From Acidobacteriota bacterium (lineage in GTDB: Bacteria > Acidobacteriota > Holophagae > Thermotomaculales > Thermotomaculaceae), in contig JAMOUY010000003.1 in NCBI GenBank assembly GCA_027067895.1, positions 1-17,611 of the forward strand: 17,611 nt of DNA, read 5' to 3'. The translations under genes and the position numbers were made by a program. The notes under the pieces were generated by a model. That model was not told the origin of the DNA. It was given only the letters and a program-made list of their open reading frames with translations, and did no database searches. Shown piece after piece: positions 6,401 to 13,362 of this stretch (the stretch's first letter is position 1; each line of letters opens with the position of its first letter).

Positions 6401-9298
6401 AGCAGCGCATTGACTGCAACCACAAAACCTCATGAAAGCGATACAATTCCTCCCACAGTTCCTCAAAATCTGCAAGCATCAGCGGTAGACGACCACTCCA
6501 TCTCCCTCACTTGGAACGCCTCAACCGATTCGGGAGGCTCAGGGCTTGCAGGATACAGAATTTACAGGGAAGATGTAAACAACTATGGAACTTCAATAGC
6601 ATCGGTAAGTGCAAACACAACATCCTACACTGACACAAGACTTGAACCGGGAACAACTTACAAATATAAGATAAGAGCAATAGACAATGCCGGAAATATT
6701 TCCAACTACTCCAATATGGCCAAGGCAACAACAACCGACAGCAGTGTTGACAGACAACCTCCAACAACACCGACAAACGTACAAATAAAGGCGCTTTCCC
6801 CAACAGACGCAAAGATAACTTGGAATGCGTCAACTGATAACGTAGCGGTTAAACAATATGAGATATTTCAAGTTACCCCAAGCGATGACCCTTTCACAAA
6901 TTACACCTATACACAAATAGGGGAAACAAGAGAGACGACATTTATTATTAGCAATCTTAACCCCGGAGATAGTTATGATTTTGCAGTAAGGGCAGTGGAT
7001 ACATCCGATAACCATTCAAGATATTCAGAATTTGCCCATGTGGATATGCCTAATGCTTCAAACGACCATACTCCGCCTTACCCGCCGGAAAATCTGCACT
7101 TTGTTTCAAAATCACATGACGAAATAGTTATAGGCTATGACGAAGCGCACGACGACGAAAACGGAAGCGGAATAAAAAAATATCACATTTTCAGAAACGA
7201 CACCGAGATTGGAACAACAGAAAACACTCAGTTTACCGATGATACGGTAACGGCTGGGGAAACTTATACCTACTACGTTAAATCGGAAGATTGGAACGGA
7301 AATATGTCAGAGCCTTCGCAATCAATTACAACAAAAGTCCCCGTTGTGGACAACGACAATCCTTCAACACCGTCCAACCTTACCTATGAAGCAACACCTG
7401 ACAAAGTAATTCTCACATGGGGGATGAGTTATGACCCGACAACAGGGGTTGACCACTATGAAATCCAAAAAGTAAACTCGCCTTTCAAAGTCAAAGAAGC
7501 AACCAAAGAAAACATTTACGCAACTACAACAGACACCACCTATACGGATACAAATGTAGTTGTGGGAGCAAAATACGTTTACTATGTTTTCGCTGTTGAT
7601 GCCGTAGGCAATAAATCCATTCCTGCAAAAGCCACGGTAATCATTCCCGAAGAAGGGGAAATTGACTATACACTCTACTTCCCGCATATTGACGTAACCG
7701 ATATGTGGTGGACGGGATTTGCCGTAGTAAATCCGGGAGAAAGCGAAGCCCATATTACATACAAATTTTACGACAACAACGGCAACGAAGTATTTACCAA
7801 AGAGGAAAATATTCCGCCTAAGGGAAAAGTTGTGGCTACAATAAGAAACTTCTTTGACGACAATGTCCCGGAAGGGGCTGCTTGGTACAAAATAGAAAGC
7901 GACACAAAAATTGAAGGTTTTGAACTTTTCGGTACAACAGACTGGAATGAAATGGTCGGGGTAAAAATCTTTTCCAAACCGGCAAAACAACTTATTTATC
8001 CGGAAGTAAAATCCGACGATACCTTCTGGACAGGTATAGCCATAATTAACATAGGGGAAAACAGTACCGAAGTTAAATTTAAGGCTTACGATTCAAACGG
8101 AAACTTGCTTGCCGAATCAAATCCCACATTTATTCCCTCAAACGGGAAAAAGGTTGCGCTTATTGAAGACTTGTTTGACAGTTTTCCGTCTGAAACATCA
8201 TACCTTGTTGCGGAAAATACCGAAAACATTATCGGATTTGAATTATTCGGATATAAAACACAAGTAGGGCTTGCAGGGTTAAGCGCTCTTCCCTTTGGTG
8301 AGCAGAATGAAAATTCATCACCCAAACTCAGTTTAAAAACAAAATCAGATAACACAAAAACATTGTCCGCAATTGTTGTCAGCAGCACAGAGGTTGAGTT
8401 AATGTGGGACGCAATAGACCCGACCCCCGATTTATACAGGATTTATGAAGTTAAAGAAAAATCAACTCCTTTTGGACCCGCACTTGAAAAAATAAAACTC
8501 TGGGGCGAGACAACTGCAACCCAATACACGGTTTCCGGGCTAACGCCTGACACAGACTATAAATTTGCTGTCTATCCCGTTTACGGAAACGAAGAAAAAG
8601 ACCCGACAAATGTTGTATCCGTCCACACGTTTCAAGGAGGACAAGAAATAATTTACACCTATATCTGCCCCAGAATTGAAGAATTGCTGGGAGGAAACAC
8701 GGAAATTGCATTACTAAACACAGGGTCAGAAACGGCAAACATAAAAATACAAATTCTTGGCACAGGAGCGGAAGTTTTAGCCAACACAGAAGTTTCATTA
8801 AATTCTTTAACCAAAAAAGAATTTGCATTAACATCGTTGTTTGACCAAATTCCGGAAACATCAAACGCAATAAGAATAATTTCAAACCAAAGCCTCGTTG
8901 CTTGGGAAATATTTGAAAACAACTGCGACAACGGAAACAACAACGGATACTATGACACGTTGTATGCATTTGACAAGGCTTTGTCCAAGGTTAACTTTAC
9001 CCATATTGCTCCCGAAACCTATATGTGGGATTCTTTCGTAGCGGTTTGGAATCTTGCAAGCGAAGGGAACAGCACAAAATTTACAGCCTATGCAAAAGAC
9101 GGCAGTATTTTAGGGGTTTACAATTTTGATATTGCTCCCGACGAAGTTATAGGCGGCGAAATCCATGACTTTATTCCCGATGACGAATTGTTGCAGAATA
9201 TAGGCTGGATTCAAGTAACAGGCACACAGCCAATGAACGGTTACTTTGCATTCGGAAACAAGGATAAGACCCTTATGGGTGCAATTGAGGGACAATAA
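3428..9298 (+). CDS. Giant secreted modular protein: FG-GAP repeats, fibronectin type III domains and four C-terminal modules
   Basis: A 1956-residue protein of unknown target. Residues 1-22 are a Sec signal peptide (Lys/Arg start, hydrophobic core, likely cleavage after G-Y-A) with no lipobox Cys. Residues about 45-610 hold ten DxDxDG-type calcium motifs (beginning at 53, 123, 177, 232, 286, 336, 387, 452, 525 and 585), as in FG-GAP/VCBS beta-propellers. Fibronectin type III domains follow at about 614-707, 812-901, 908-999, 1007-1103, 1110-1208, 1215-1304, 1312-1406 and 1641-1736; an Ig-like domain lies at 712-809. Four modules of about 90-105 residues (1413, 1521, 1741 and 1854 onward) have no family name I can give. 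No enzyme domain, C-terminal membrane anchor, LPXTG or recognisable type IX sorting domain is seen. AGGGAGG lies 4 bases before the ATG. The gene is monocistronic, between a divergent promoter region and a strong terminator. An adhesion or matrix role is inference. Confidence 0.93.
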   Translation: MYRKAFFYFFVIIGLLSTKGYAQTFSKAQITFDNKNITIQDTGYKNTHPCMADFDNDGDIDLIIGTNQSSLIYYRNDDIDTNIGGTDSTLNGTKLVLATRALISNIQDANHNILHNLTPTAGDIDGDGKIDIIVGASNGEVYLLKNTGITNNLPQFSTPERILASNSKSASAPFLADMDGDGDLDLFVGYLKGDVDYYENSGDSSNYNFSLKTTDILGSYNVFQSVIPCLYDVNKDGTLDMILGRKNRTLAYYTGSVSSGEITFTHQTDKWNNLGFDLFTSPFLADLENDGNTELLVGQYNGQIKLYTNALNTPSLVTQMFGSIDVGYLAVPLFFDIDGDGDLDLLVAHKTQIALFENTSNSNINFNFKTIAFFTTSQPIISLDTWDYDNDGDLDIFFGTTSGGVGLLKNNGYVNGSVSLTEVYTGYGYNGATQSFDHMVTPNPDASICIADLDGDGDMDFLITNQYGTSTFYRNDDINTNTGGEDETIDGWQAGKFVKVKAGYGTSDSYFPFTLPGYNSIKERDLDGDGDLDFLTTGADGKIYKITNTGNAKNPTYTKDSTPLSNIQFDDQSTYLIKTKIDIRDFNGDGWYDIVLGGGEGGLKFYTNTASQDTTAPSQPGNFSAQALSESKIRLTWDISTDINGTGVKEYVIKRYQSGTLQETIHITNPVATSYLDKGLTQETTYDYEIVAIDYAGNESNVATAQGQTGPPPQLDHFEITTPSGVVGKHFNITIKAISNYGFLLDNFNEEVTLTPSEGTISPTTATLVNGQKTIGITYSNSQATGNIQLTITVAYGSTSNNSNAISIDIIPPTTPQLYQANVASSTNVALLWNTITDTGGATNYYVDIYRNGTRIATISGNSTTYTDTSCQPNTTYTYYLKTRDSAGNVSPASNSKTVTTPQPEEDETPPSVPTGLTVVSTGETFIAFKWNPSTDTGGSGLAGYKIYRGATLIATVNASTTSYTDEGLTPGTTYTYHLRSYDNAGNYSDFSSALTATTKPHESDTIPPTVPQNLQASAVDDHSISLTWNASTDSGGSGLAGYRIYREDVNNYGTSIASVSANTTSYTDTRLEPGTTYKYKIRAIDNAGNISNYSNMAKATTTDSSVDRQPPTTPTNVQIKALSPTDAKITWNASTDNVAVKQYEIFQVTPSDDPFTNYTYTQIGETRETTFIISNLNPGDSYDFAVRAVDTSDNHSRYSEFAHVDMPNASNDHTPPYPPENLHFVSKSHDEIVIGYDEAHDDENGSGIKKYHIFRNDTEIGTTENTQFTDDTVTAGETYTYYVKSEDWNGNMSEPSQSITTKVPVVDNDNPSTPSNLTYEATPDKVILTWGMSYDPTTGVDHYEIQKVNSPFKVKEATKENIYATTTDTTYTDTNVVVGAKYVYYVFAVDAVGNKSIPAKATVIIPEEGEIDYTLYFPHIDVTDMWWTGFAVVNPGESEAHITYKFYDNNGNEVFTKEENIPPKGKVVATIRNFFDDNVPEGAAWYKIESDTKIEGFELFGTTDWNEMVGVKIFSKPAKQLIYPEVKSDDTFWTGIAIINIGENSTEVKFKAYDSNGNLLAESNPTFIPSNGKKVALIEDLFDSFPSETSYLVAENTENIIGFELFGYKTQVGLAGLSALPFGEQNENSSPKLSLKTKSDNTKTLSAIVVSSTEVELMWDAIDPTPDLYRIYEVKEKSTPFGPALEKIKLWGETTATQYTVSGLTPDTDYKFAVYPVYGNEEKDPTNVVSVHTFQGGQEIIYTYICPRIEELLGGNTEIALLNTGSETANIKIQILGTGAEVLANTEVSLNSLTKKEFALTSLFDQIPETSNAIRIISNQSLVAWEIFENNCDNGNNNGYYDTLYAFDKALSKVNFTHIAPETYMWDSFVAVWNLASEGNSTKFTAYAKDGSILGVYNFDIAPDEVIGGEIHDFIPDDELLQNIGWIQVTGTQPMNGYFAFGNKDKTLMGAIEGQ
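3584..5206 (+). repeat. Ten FG-GAP/VCBS-type calcium-binding motifs in the giant protein
   Basis: Ten copies of a D-x-D-x-D-G-D/x-x-D motif, for example DFDNDGDID, DMDGDGDLD and DLDGDGDMD, spaced 50-73 residues apart. Each is preceded by a hydrophobic strand and followed by a short Gly-containing turn and an aromatic or LYxN-type strand. This is the pattern of beta-propeller blades with calcium loops. DVNKDGTLD and DLENDGNTE are weaker copies. A two-blade unit starting RNDDI.TN.GG occurs twice, at residues about 75 and 474. Confidence 0.85.
6218..6570 (+). repeat. Recently duplicated fibronectin type III unit (294-base period)
   Basis: Bases 6218-6276 and 6512-6570 are about four fifths identical and exactly 294 bases (98 codons) apart. 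They encode the shared W-N-x-S-T-D-x-GGSGLAGY-x-IYR block of the third and fourth fibronectin type III domains. The remaining domains are clearly more diverged, so this pair looks like the youngest internal duplication in the gene. Confidence 0.7.
7661..9295 (+). repeat. Four diverged C-terminal modules (2 + FN3 + 2)
   Basis: Four related protein modules begin at residues about 1413, 1521, 1741 and 1854. Shared features are a first strand with YFPHI / IYPEV / YICPRI / FTHIAP, then a WWTG / FWTG / NTE / MWDS position, then AVVNPG / AIINIG / ALLNTG / AVWNLA, a strand with FYD.NG or similar, an acidic helix-like segment ending ..FFDD / LFDSF / LFDQI / FIPDD, and a GFELFG / GFELFG / AWEIFE / GYFAFG strand. 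A fibronectin domain (1641-1736) splits them into two pairs. I do not recognise a named family with certainty. Confidence 0.75.
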
Positions 9299-9314
9299 AA
9301 TCGGAAGGCTTATC

Positions 9315-9340
9315 AAGGGGGCTTTGAGCCCCCTTTTTTT
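9315..9340 (+). terminator. Intrinsic terminator of the giant gene
   Basis: A 9-bp stem, AAGGGGGCT paired with AGCCCCCTT around a 3-base loop TTG, runs straight into a T tract ending at 9340. It lies 17 bases after the stop codon. On the minus strand the stem is followed by only a weak T stretch, so it mainly serves the plus strand, although it sits between convergent genes. Confidence 0.92.
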
Positions 9341-9347
9341 ATTGTAA

Positions 9348-10031
9348 TCAATCCGAATTTAGAAGAATTTCAATAACCTTTGACGCAATAATCAAACCGA
9401 AAACAGAGACAACAGGCATAAACGACGCAATTTCTTTACCCTTCTTTTGCGGCAACTCCCCGGAATAGACAACGGTAAAATCCCTGTCTCCGTATCCCCA
9501 TTTTTTTAATTTTTTCCTTACGTTTGCAATAAGCGGGTCGTTTCCCGCTTCCCAGACAGAGCCCGATTTTACCATTTCAGGATTCTTTCTAAACCCCGAG
9601 CCTGCGGAAGAAAAAACGGGAATTTCCCTTTCAAGGCAGGCAATTATTAAATTCACTTTGGGAATTAAAGAGTCTATGCAGTCCGCAACAGCATTATAGT
9701 TTTCAAAAGGAATCAGATTAAAATTGTCCTTGCTTAAAAAAAACTGATACTTTTCAACAACAACTTCGGGATTTACGTCCTTTGCCCTCTTTTCAAAAAC
9801 ATCGGTTTTGTACATTCCGACGGTTGAGTTTAAAGACAAAATCTGCCTGTTTAAATTGCTTTCCTCAACTTTATCACCGTCAATTACCCCGATTCTTCCT
9901 ATGCCGCACCTTACAAGCGCTTCGGCGCAGATTCCCCCCACTCCCCCAAGTCCTGCAACAAGCACGCTTGAATTTCTGAGTTTTTCAATTGCCTCTTTTC
10001 CGAAAAGAAGTTCTAACCTTGAAAGGAACAT
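9348..10031 (-). CDS. tcdA: ThiF/MoeB-superfamily enzyme, probably TcdA (tRNA threonylcarbamoyladenosine dehydratase)
   Basis: TcdA uses ATP to cyclise N6-threonylcarbamoyladenosine at tRNA position 37 to the hydantoin form ct6A. The 227-residue protein has the Rossmann ATP site GLGGVG (27-32), an IDGD segment (50-53) with the adenylation-type Asp, NLNRQI (59-64), DCIDS (117-121) and a DPLIANVRKKLKK block (165-177) resembling the TcdA signature of DPL-x-x-x-R. It is shorter than E. coli TcdA (about 268). Ubiquitin-like-protein activators such as ThiF and MoeB differ in this last region and usually carry zinc CxxC pairs, absent here. The ATG lies 19 bases inside the end of the TatD-family gene, with AGAGG upstream; it is the last gene of the operon and converges on the giant gene. 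Superfamily is certain; the TcdA call is likely. Confidence 0.85.
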   Translation of the reverse strand: MFLSRLELLFGKEAIEKLRNSSVLVAGLGGVGGICAEALVRCGIGRIGVIDGDKVEESNLNRQILSLNSTVGMYKTDVFEKRAKDVNPEVVVEKYQFFLSKDNFNLIPFENYNAVADCIDSLIPKVNLIIACLEREIPVFSSAGSGFRKNPEMVKSGSVWEAGNDPLIANVRKKLKKWGYGDRDFTVVYSGELPQKKGKEIASFMPVVSVFGLIIASKVIEILLNSD

Positions 10032-10771
10032 TTAAAAGCCTCTTTGGTGTTCTCAAAGGTTAAGTCAAAGAATTTTTCCCTGTCCATATTAAACTTTTCC
10101 GCCAACTTTTCCGCAATATAGGGAAGGTTTGAAGGAACGTTGGGACTTTTAAAGCCTTCCGGCGGAAGGTCGGGTGAATCTGTCTCAACAAGAATTGTGT
10201 TTTTAGGAATGTTTTTCAAAACCTCAACAGACTTTTTTGCATTGCTTCTTATTACCGGCGCGCCAAAAGAAAAGTAAACAGACTCAAACCTTTTTAGCAA
10301 AGCCTTCGCAAAATCGTGCTTTCCCGAAAACATGTGCATTATATAGGTTAAATCCCTGAATTTTTCAGTTATGTCAAGAAATTCCTTGTATCCCTTCCTC
10401 AAATGGATAATAACGGGCTTTTTCGTCTTTTTAGCAATTTCCAATTGATTTTTAAAAAAAGCCTTCTGCAATTCCCTGTCGGCGTCTTTTACAAAAAAAT
10501 CAAGCCCTATTTCACCTATGGCAATACAGTTTGGATTTTCCGACGCAACCTCGTAAATTGTTTGAAGTGCCGTTTTGGGCGCTTCGTTTATAAACAAAGG
10601 ATGCACTCCCACGGCAAAGAAAACTCCCTCATACTTTTCGGACAACTTATTCGCAATATGGGAATAGCCTTTGATTCCGGGAATGACAAATCCCGCAACT
10701 CCACTTTGTTTTGCCTTTTCAATTTCCTTTTCTTTCAAAAAATCAAGATGGCAGTGGGAATCAATAAGCAT
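10013..10771 (-). CDS. TatD-family metal-dependent hydrolase (nuclease)
   Basis: TatD proteins are TIM-barrel metal-dependent DNases of the amidohydrolase superfamily. The 252 residues match the family length, and all usual metal ligands are visible: DSHCHLD (His6, His8), IGEIGLD (Glu87), IIHLRK (His123), MHMFSG (His146, where many relatives have HCFSG) and ETDSPDLPP (Asp198). I start it at ATG 10771, which shares one base with the speA stop (TGATG) and has AAGGAG 5 bases upstream. A TTG one codon earlier is too close to that site. Its 3' end overlaps tcdA by 19 bases. Substrate is unknown; DNA repair or 3'-end processing is known for E. coli TatD but not shown here. Confidence 0.93.
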   Translation of the reverse strand: MLIDSHCHLDFLKEKEIEKAKQSGVAGFVIPGIKGYSHIANKLSEKYEGVFFAVGVHPLFINEAPKTALQTIYEVASENPNCIAIGEIGLDFFVKDADRELQKAFFKNQLEIAKKTKKPVIIHLRKGYKEFLDITEKFRDLTYIMHMFSGKHDFAKALLKRFESVYFSFGAPVIRSNAKKSVEVLKNIPKNTILVETDSPDLPPEGFKSPNVPSNLPYIAEKLAEKFNMDREKFFDLTFENTKEAFKCSFQG

Positions 10772-12846
10772 CAAATCTCCTTAAAATCAAACCCGTTTTT
10801 TACAAGCAATTCCTCAAAAACAGGCTTTGCTTCGGAAGATTCAAGGCTAATTTCAACAATTTCCCTTCCGGAATTTATTTTAAAAGACGAAACAATAGAC
10901 GCTTCGGTTATAAGCGAAATCAACTCGCTTTTGCAACGCGGACAGGCAAGGCTCTCAATTTTATACGTCAGAAAAACTGATTTGCTTTCCCCTGTTTTGT
11001 AAACCTTGCCGGTTGTTTTTAGATACGAGTCTGTTTTCAAAACGCTTTCAACAATGTTGCTTGTTTTAAGTTTTTCCCTTATTTTTTCAACATTGTATCC
11101 CTTTGAAGAGAGAATGTCCTCAACACTTAAACCCGATGAAACAGATTCAAACTCAAAATCATTTTCTCCCTTTACCTTAACCCAAACACTTGCCGTATCC
11201 CCGAAAAGGTTGTGCATATTGCCAAGTGTTTTTTGGTAAGCGCCTGTAAGAAAAACCCCGACAAGGTATTCTCCGCCGTTTAGTTTGTGAAGTTTAATTG
11301 TATCGCTATACCTTGCGAAATCCACAAACTTGTCAATCTTGCCGTCGGAATCGCATGTTATGTCAACCAATGTGGCGTTTACAACGGGAATTTCATTCAA
11401 TCTCTGCACCGGACACACGGGAAACAACTGCTCAATAGCCCAGAAATCAGGCACGGTGTTAAAAATTGAAAAATTGCCGACATACTTCACGGCAAGAAGG
11501 GAATCAAGGTTTTCCAACTCCTCGGGCAAATCCTGCATCTTTCTTGAAATAACCGACGCCTTTTTCACAATATTCCAGAATAAAACCTCGCCCACCGCTT
11601 TTTCTTCCAGCGAAAGCATTCCCTCGTTGAAAAGGGTGTGAAGCCTGTTTTTAAAATGAATGGCGTCGTGAAAATATTCTCTTAAATTTTTTGAATCCAA
11701 AACGTCATAAGTGTCTTTCAAATTGAAAAGAATTTCGTTTTTGGAATAATCGTAGTTTTTCGGCAAATCACTCTGCTTGAATAGCGAGGTGTATTCAAAA
11801 ACATTGAAAACGGTAAAGGAATGGTATGCCGTCATTGCCCTCCCGCTTTCGGTTATAACGTAAGGCAAATCAACACCCTTTGCATTGCAAACCTCGTTTA
11901 AGTGAAAGATTATGTTGTTTGCATACTCGGTTATTGTGTAATTTGCACTTGAAGATGTGGCGGATTTGCTTCCGTCATAATCAACCGCAAGCCCGCCGCC
12001 GAAATCAATATATTTTAAATCCACTCCCATAAGTTTGAGTTCGCTGTACAACTGTCCCGCTTCATACACCATTTCCTTTATCTTCACTGTGTGGGTTATC
12101 TGCGAGCCTATGTGGGCGTGAAGAAGTTTTACCCGGTCAATAAAGCCTTTTTTCTTCAAAAACTCAACCGCTTTAACAATCTCCATTGCGGTTAAACCGA
12201 ATTTTGCGTAATCTCCCCCCGAGGTTTCCCATTTTCCCGTCCCCCTTGTGTGAAGCCTGCACCTGATTCCTATAAAGGGAAGGGATTTTGCGTTTTTAAA
12301 AACCTTTTCAAGCAAAAAAAGTTCGGAAAACTTGTCAATTACTATAAAAATCTCGTCAAAGTATTCAGAAGCGTCTTTTATAAGTTCAATGTATTCGTAA
12401 TCCTTAAAACCATTGCATATTACCGTTGTGTCTCTTTCCGCTTTCTCAATTACGGCGCACAACTCCGCCTTTGAGCCTGCTTCAACACCTATTGAAAACT
12501 TCTTCCCCGCTTTCAAAACCTCTTCAACAACCTTTGAATCCTGATTAACCTTAACGGGAAAAACAGGCTTGTATCCCTTTGCGCCCTTAAACTCTTCAAT
12601 AGCCTTTTCAAAAGAGCGGACAATTTTTGCAATTGAGTAATCTATAATCTGCCCAAAGTTTATTGTAATAGGCAGTGACAGGTTAAAATCCCGTTTAGCC
12701 TTTTCCACAATCAGGGGAATATCGGCAAAAACATTGTTATCCTTTGTGGGGTGCACCCTTAAATTTCCGTTGTCTCCTACCCTGAAATACCTTACTCCCC
12801 AGTCTTTAATTCTGTAATAACTTTCGGGGGTATCAAGGTAATGCAT
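10771..12846 (-). CDS. speA: Biosynthetic arginine decarboxylase with a C-terminal extension
   Basis: SpeA decarboxylates arginine to agmatine with PLP and magnesium, the entry to putrescine and spermidine. The 691 residues include FPVKVNQ (96-102, PLP Lys99), GVEAGSKAEL (120-129), HAHIGSQ (243-249), YIDFGGGLAVDYDGS (279-293), ITESGRA (331-337) and CDSDGKID (498-505, catalytic Cys498), followed by GAYQKTLGNMHNLFGD (535-550). The N-terminus, with YYRIKDWGVRYF, is typical. The usual fold seems to end near residue 612; about 80 further residues contain ACPRC (634-638) and a mixed strand/helix stretch unlike the E. coli C-terminus (658 residues). ATG shares one base with the nitroreductase stop (TAATG) and has GAGGA upstream. 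It lies mid-operon. With arcA nearby it makes a second route out of arginine. No agmatine-processing gene is in the window. Confidence 0.96.
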   Translation of the reverse strand: MHYLDTPESYYRIKDWGVRYFRVGDNGNLRVHPTKDNNVFADIPLIVEKAKRDFNLSLPITINFGQIIDYSIAKIVRSFEKAIEEFKGAKGYKPVFPVKVNQDSKVVEEVLKAGKKFSIGVEAGSKAELCAVIEKAERDTTVICNGFKDYEYIELIKDASEYFDEIFIVIDKFSELFLLEKVFKNAKSLPFIGIRCRLHTRGTGKWETSGGDYAKFGLTAMEIVKAVEFLKKKGFIDRVKLLHAHIGSQITHTVKIKEMVYEAGQLYSELKLMGVDLKYIDFGGGLAVDYDGSKSATSSSANYTITEYANNIIFHLNEVCNAKGVDLPYVITESGRAMTAYHSFTVFNVFEYTSLFKQSDLPKNYDYSKNEILFNLKDTYDVLDSKNLREYFHDAIHFKNRLHTLFNEGMLSLEEKAVGEVLFWNIVKKASVISRKMQDLPEELENLDSLLAVKYVGNFSIFNTVPDFWAIEQLFPVCPVQRLNEIPVVNATLVDITCDSDGKIDKFVDFARYSDTIKLHKLNGGEYLVGVFLTGAYQKTLGNMHNLFGDTASVWVKVKGENDFEFESVSSGLSVEDILSSKGYNVEKIREKLKTSNIVESVLKTDSYLKTTGKVYKTGESKSVFLTYKIESLACPRCKSELISLITEASIVSSFKINSGREIVEISLESSEAKPVFEELLVKNGFDFKEI
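10777..10782 (-). promoter_or_regulatory. Shine-Dalgarno site of the TatD-family gene
   Basis: AAGGAG on the minus strand, 5 bases before ATG 10771 and within the last codons of speA (the Lys-Glu codons of its end DFKEI). It favours the ATG over the upstream TTG at 10774. Confidence 0.75.
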
Positions 12847-13352
12847 TACAATTCCTCGTAAATGTCGGAAAGAGGCTTTCTGCTTCTTTCCCTTCTGCTT
12901 TCAGGTTTGGGATAACCGAGAGGCGTCATTAAAAAAGGCTCCTCGTTTTCAGGAAGGCTTAACGCCTCTTTCAGCCTTTCCCTGTCAAACGCCGCTATAT
13001 AGCATGTGCCAAGTCTGACTTCGGTTGCCGCAAGCATAAAATAATCGCAGATAATCGTAATATCGCACATTAAATAGTCTTTTCCGTCGCTTCTTACCCA
13101 GTTTTCTCCTTTTTTCCCTACAAAAACCGCTATTACAGGCGCTTCTTTCAGCCACTCCCTTGCATAAGCCTCGCAAACCTTTTTACGTATTTTTTCGGAT
13201 TTAACGATATAGATTTTCCACGGCTGTAAATTCTTTGCCGAAGGGGCAAGGCGTGCGCATTCAAGTATATAATCAATCTTTTCCTGCTCAACTTCTTTAT
13301 TCAAATAGCCTCTATAACTAAACCTTGAATTAACAATGTCAACAAACTTCAT
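12846..13352 (-). CDS. Nitroreductase-family FMN oxidoreductase
   Basis: A 168-residue FMN-dependent NAD(P)H oxidoreductase of the nitroreductase superfamily; the physiological substrate is unknown. The FMN-binding N-terminal pattern is seen in SRFSYRGY (9-16), followed by ECARLAPSAKNLQPWKIYIV (31-50), the family signature A-P-S-x-x-N-x-Q-P-W. LGTCYI and the C-terminal MTPLGYPKP (142-150) also fit the short single-domain subgroup. The ATG has a consensus AAAGGAGG a few bases upstream that overlaps the kinase stop codon (gap 10 bases), and its own stop overlaps the speA ATG. No ferredoxin or partner domain is present. Dihydropteridine reductase-like or simple quinone/nitro-compound reduction are both possible. 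Confidence 0.9.
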   Translation of the reverse strand: MKFVDIVNSRFSYRGYLNKEVEQEKIDYILECARLAPSAKNLQPWKIYIVKSEKIRKKVCEAYAREWLKEAPVIAVFVGKKGENWVRSDGKDYLMCDITIICDYFMLAATEVRLGTCYIAAFDRERLKEALSLPENEEPFLMTPLGYPKPESRRERSRKPLSDIYEEL

Positions 13353-13362
13353 AATTCCTCCT

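Noticed and set aside
7364..7990. 208-codon minus-strand open frame inside the giant gene
   Set aside because: It is rich in Cys and Phe, has no recognisable domain, and lies opposite well-structured coding sequence; a shadow frame.
8451..8969. 172-codon minus-strand open frame inside the giant gene
   Set aside because: Low-complexity Leu/Cys/Phe composition with no motif, opposite the C-terminal modules; a shadow frame.
9110..9298. Type IX secretion C-terminal domain in the giant protein
   Set aside because: The end looks like the fourth repeat of the unnamed module, and I see no typical sorting-domain motif.
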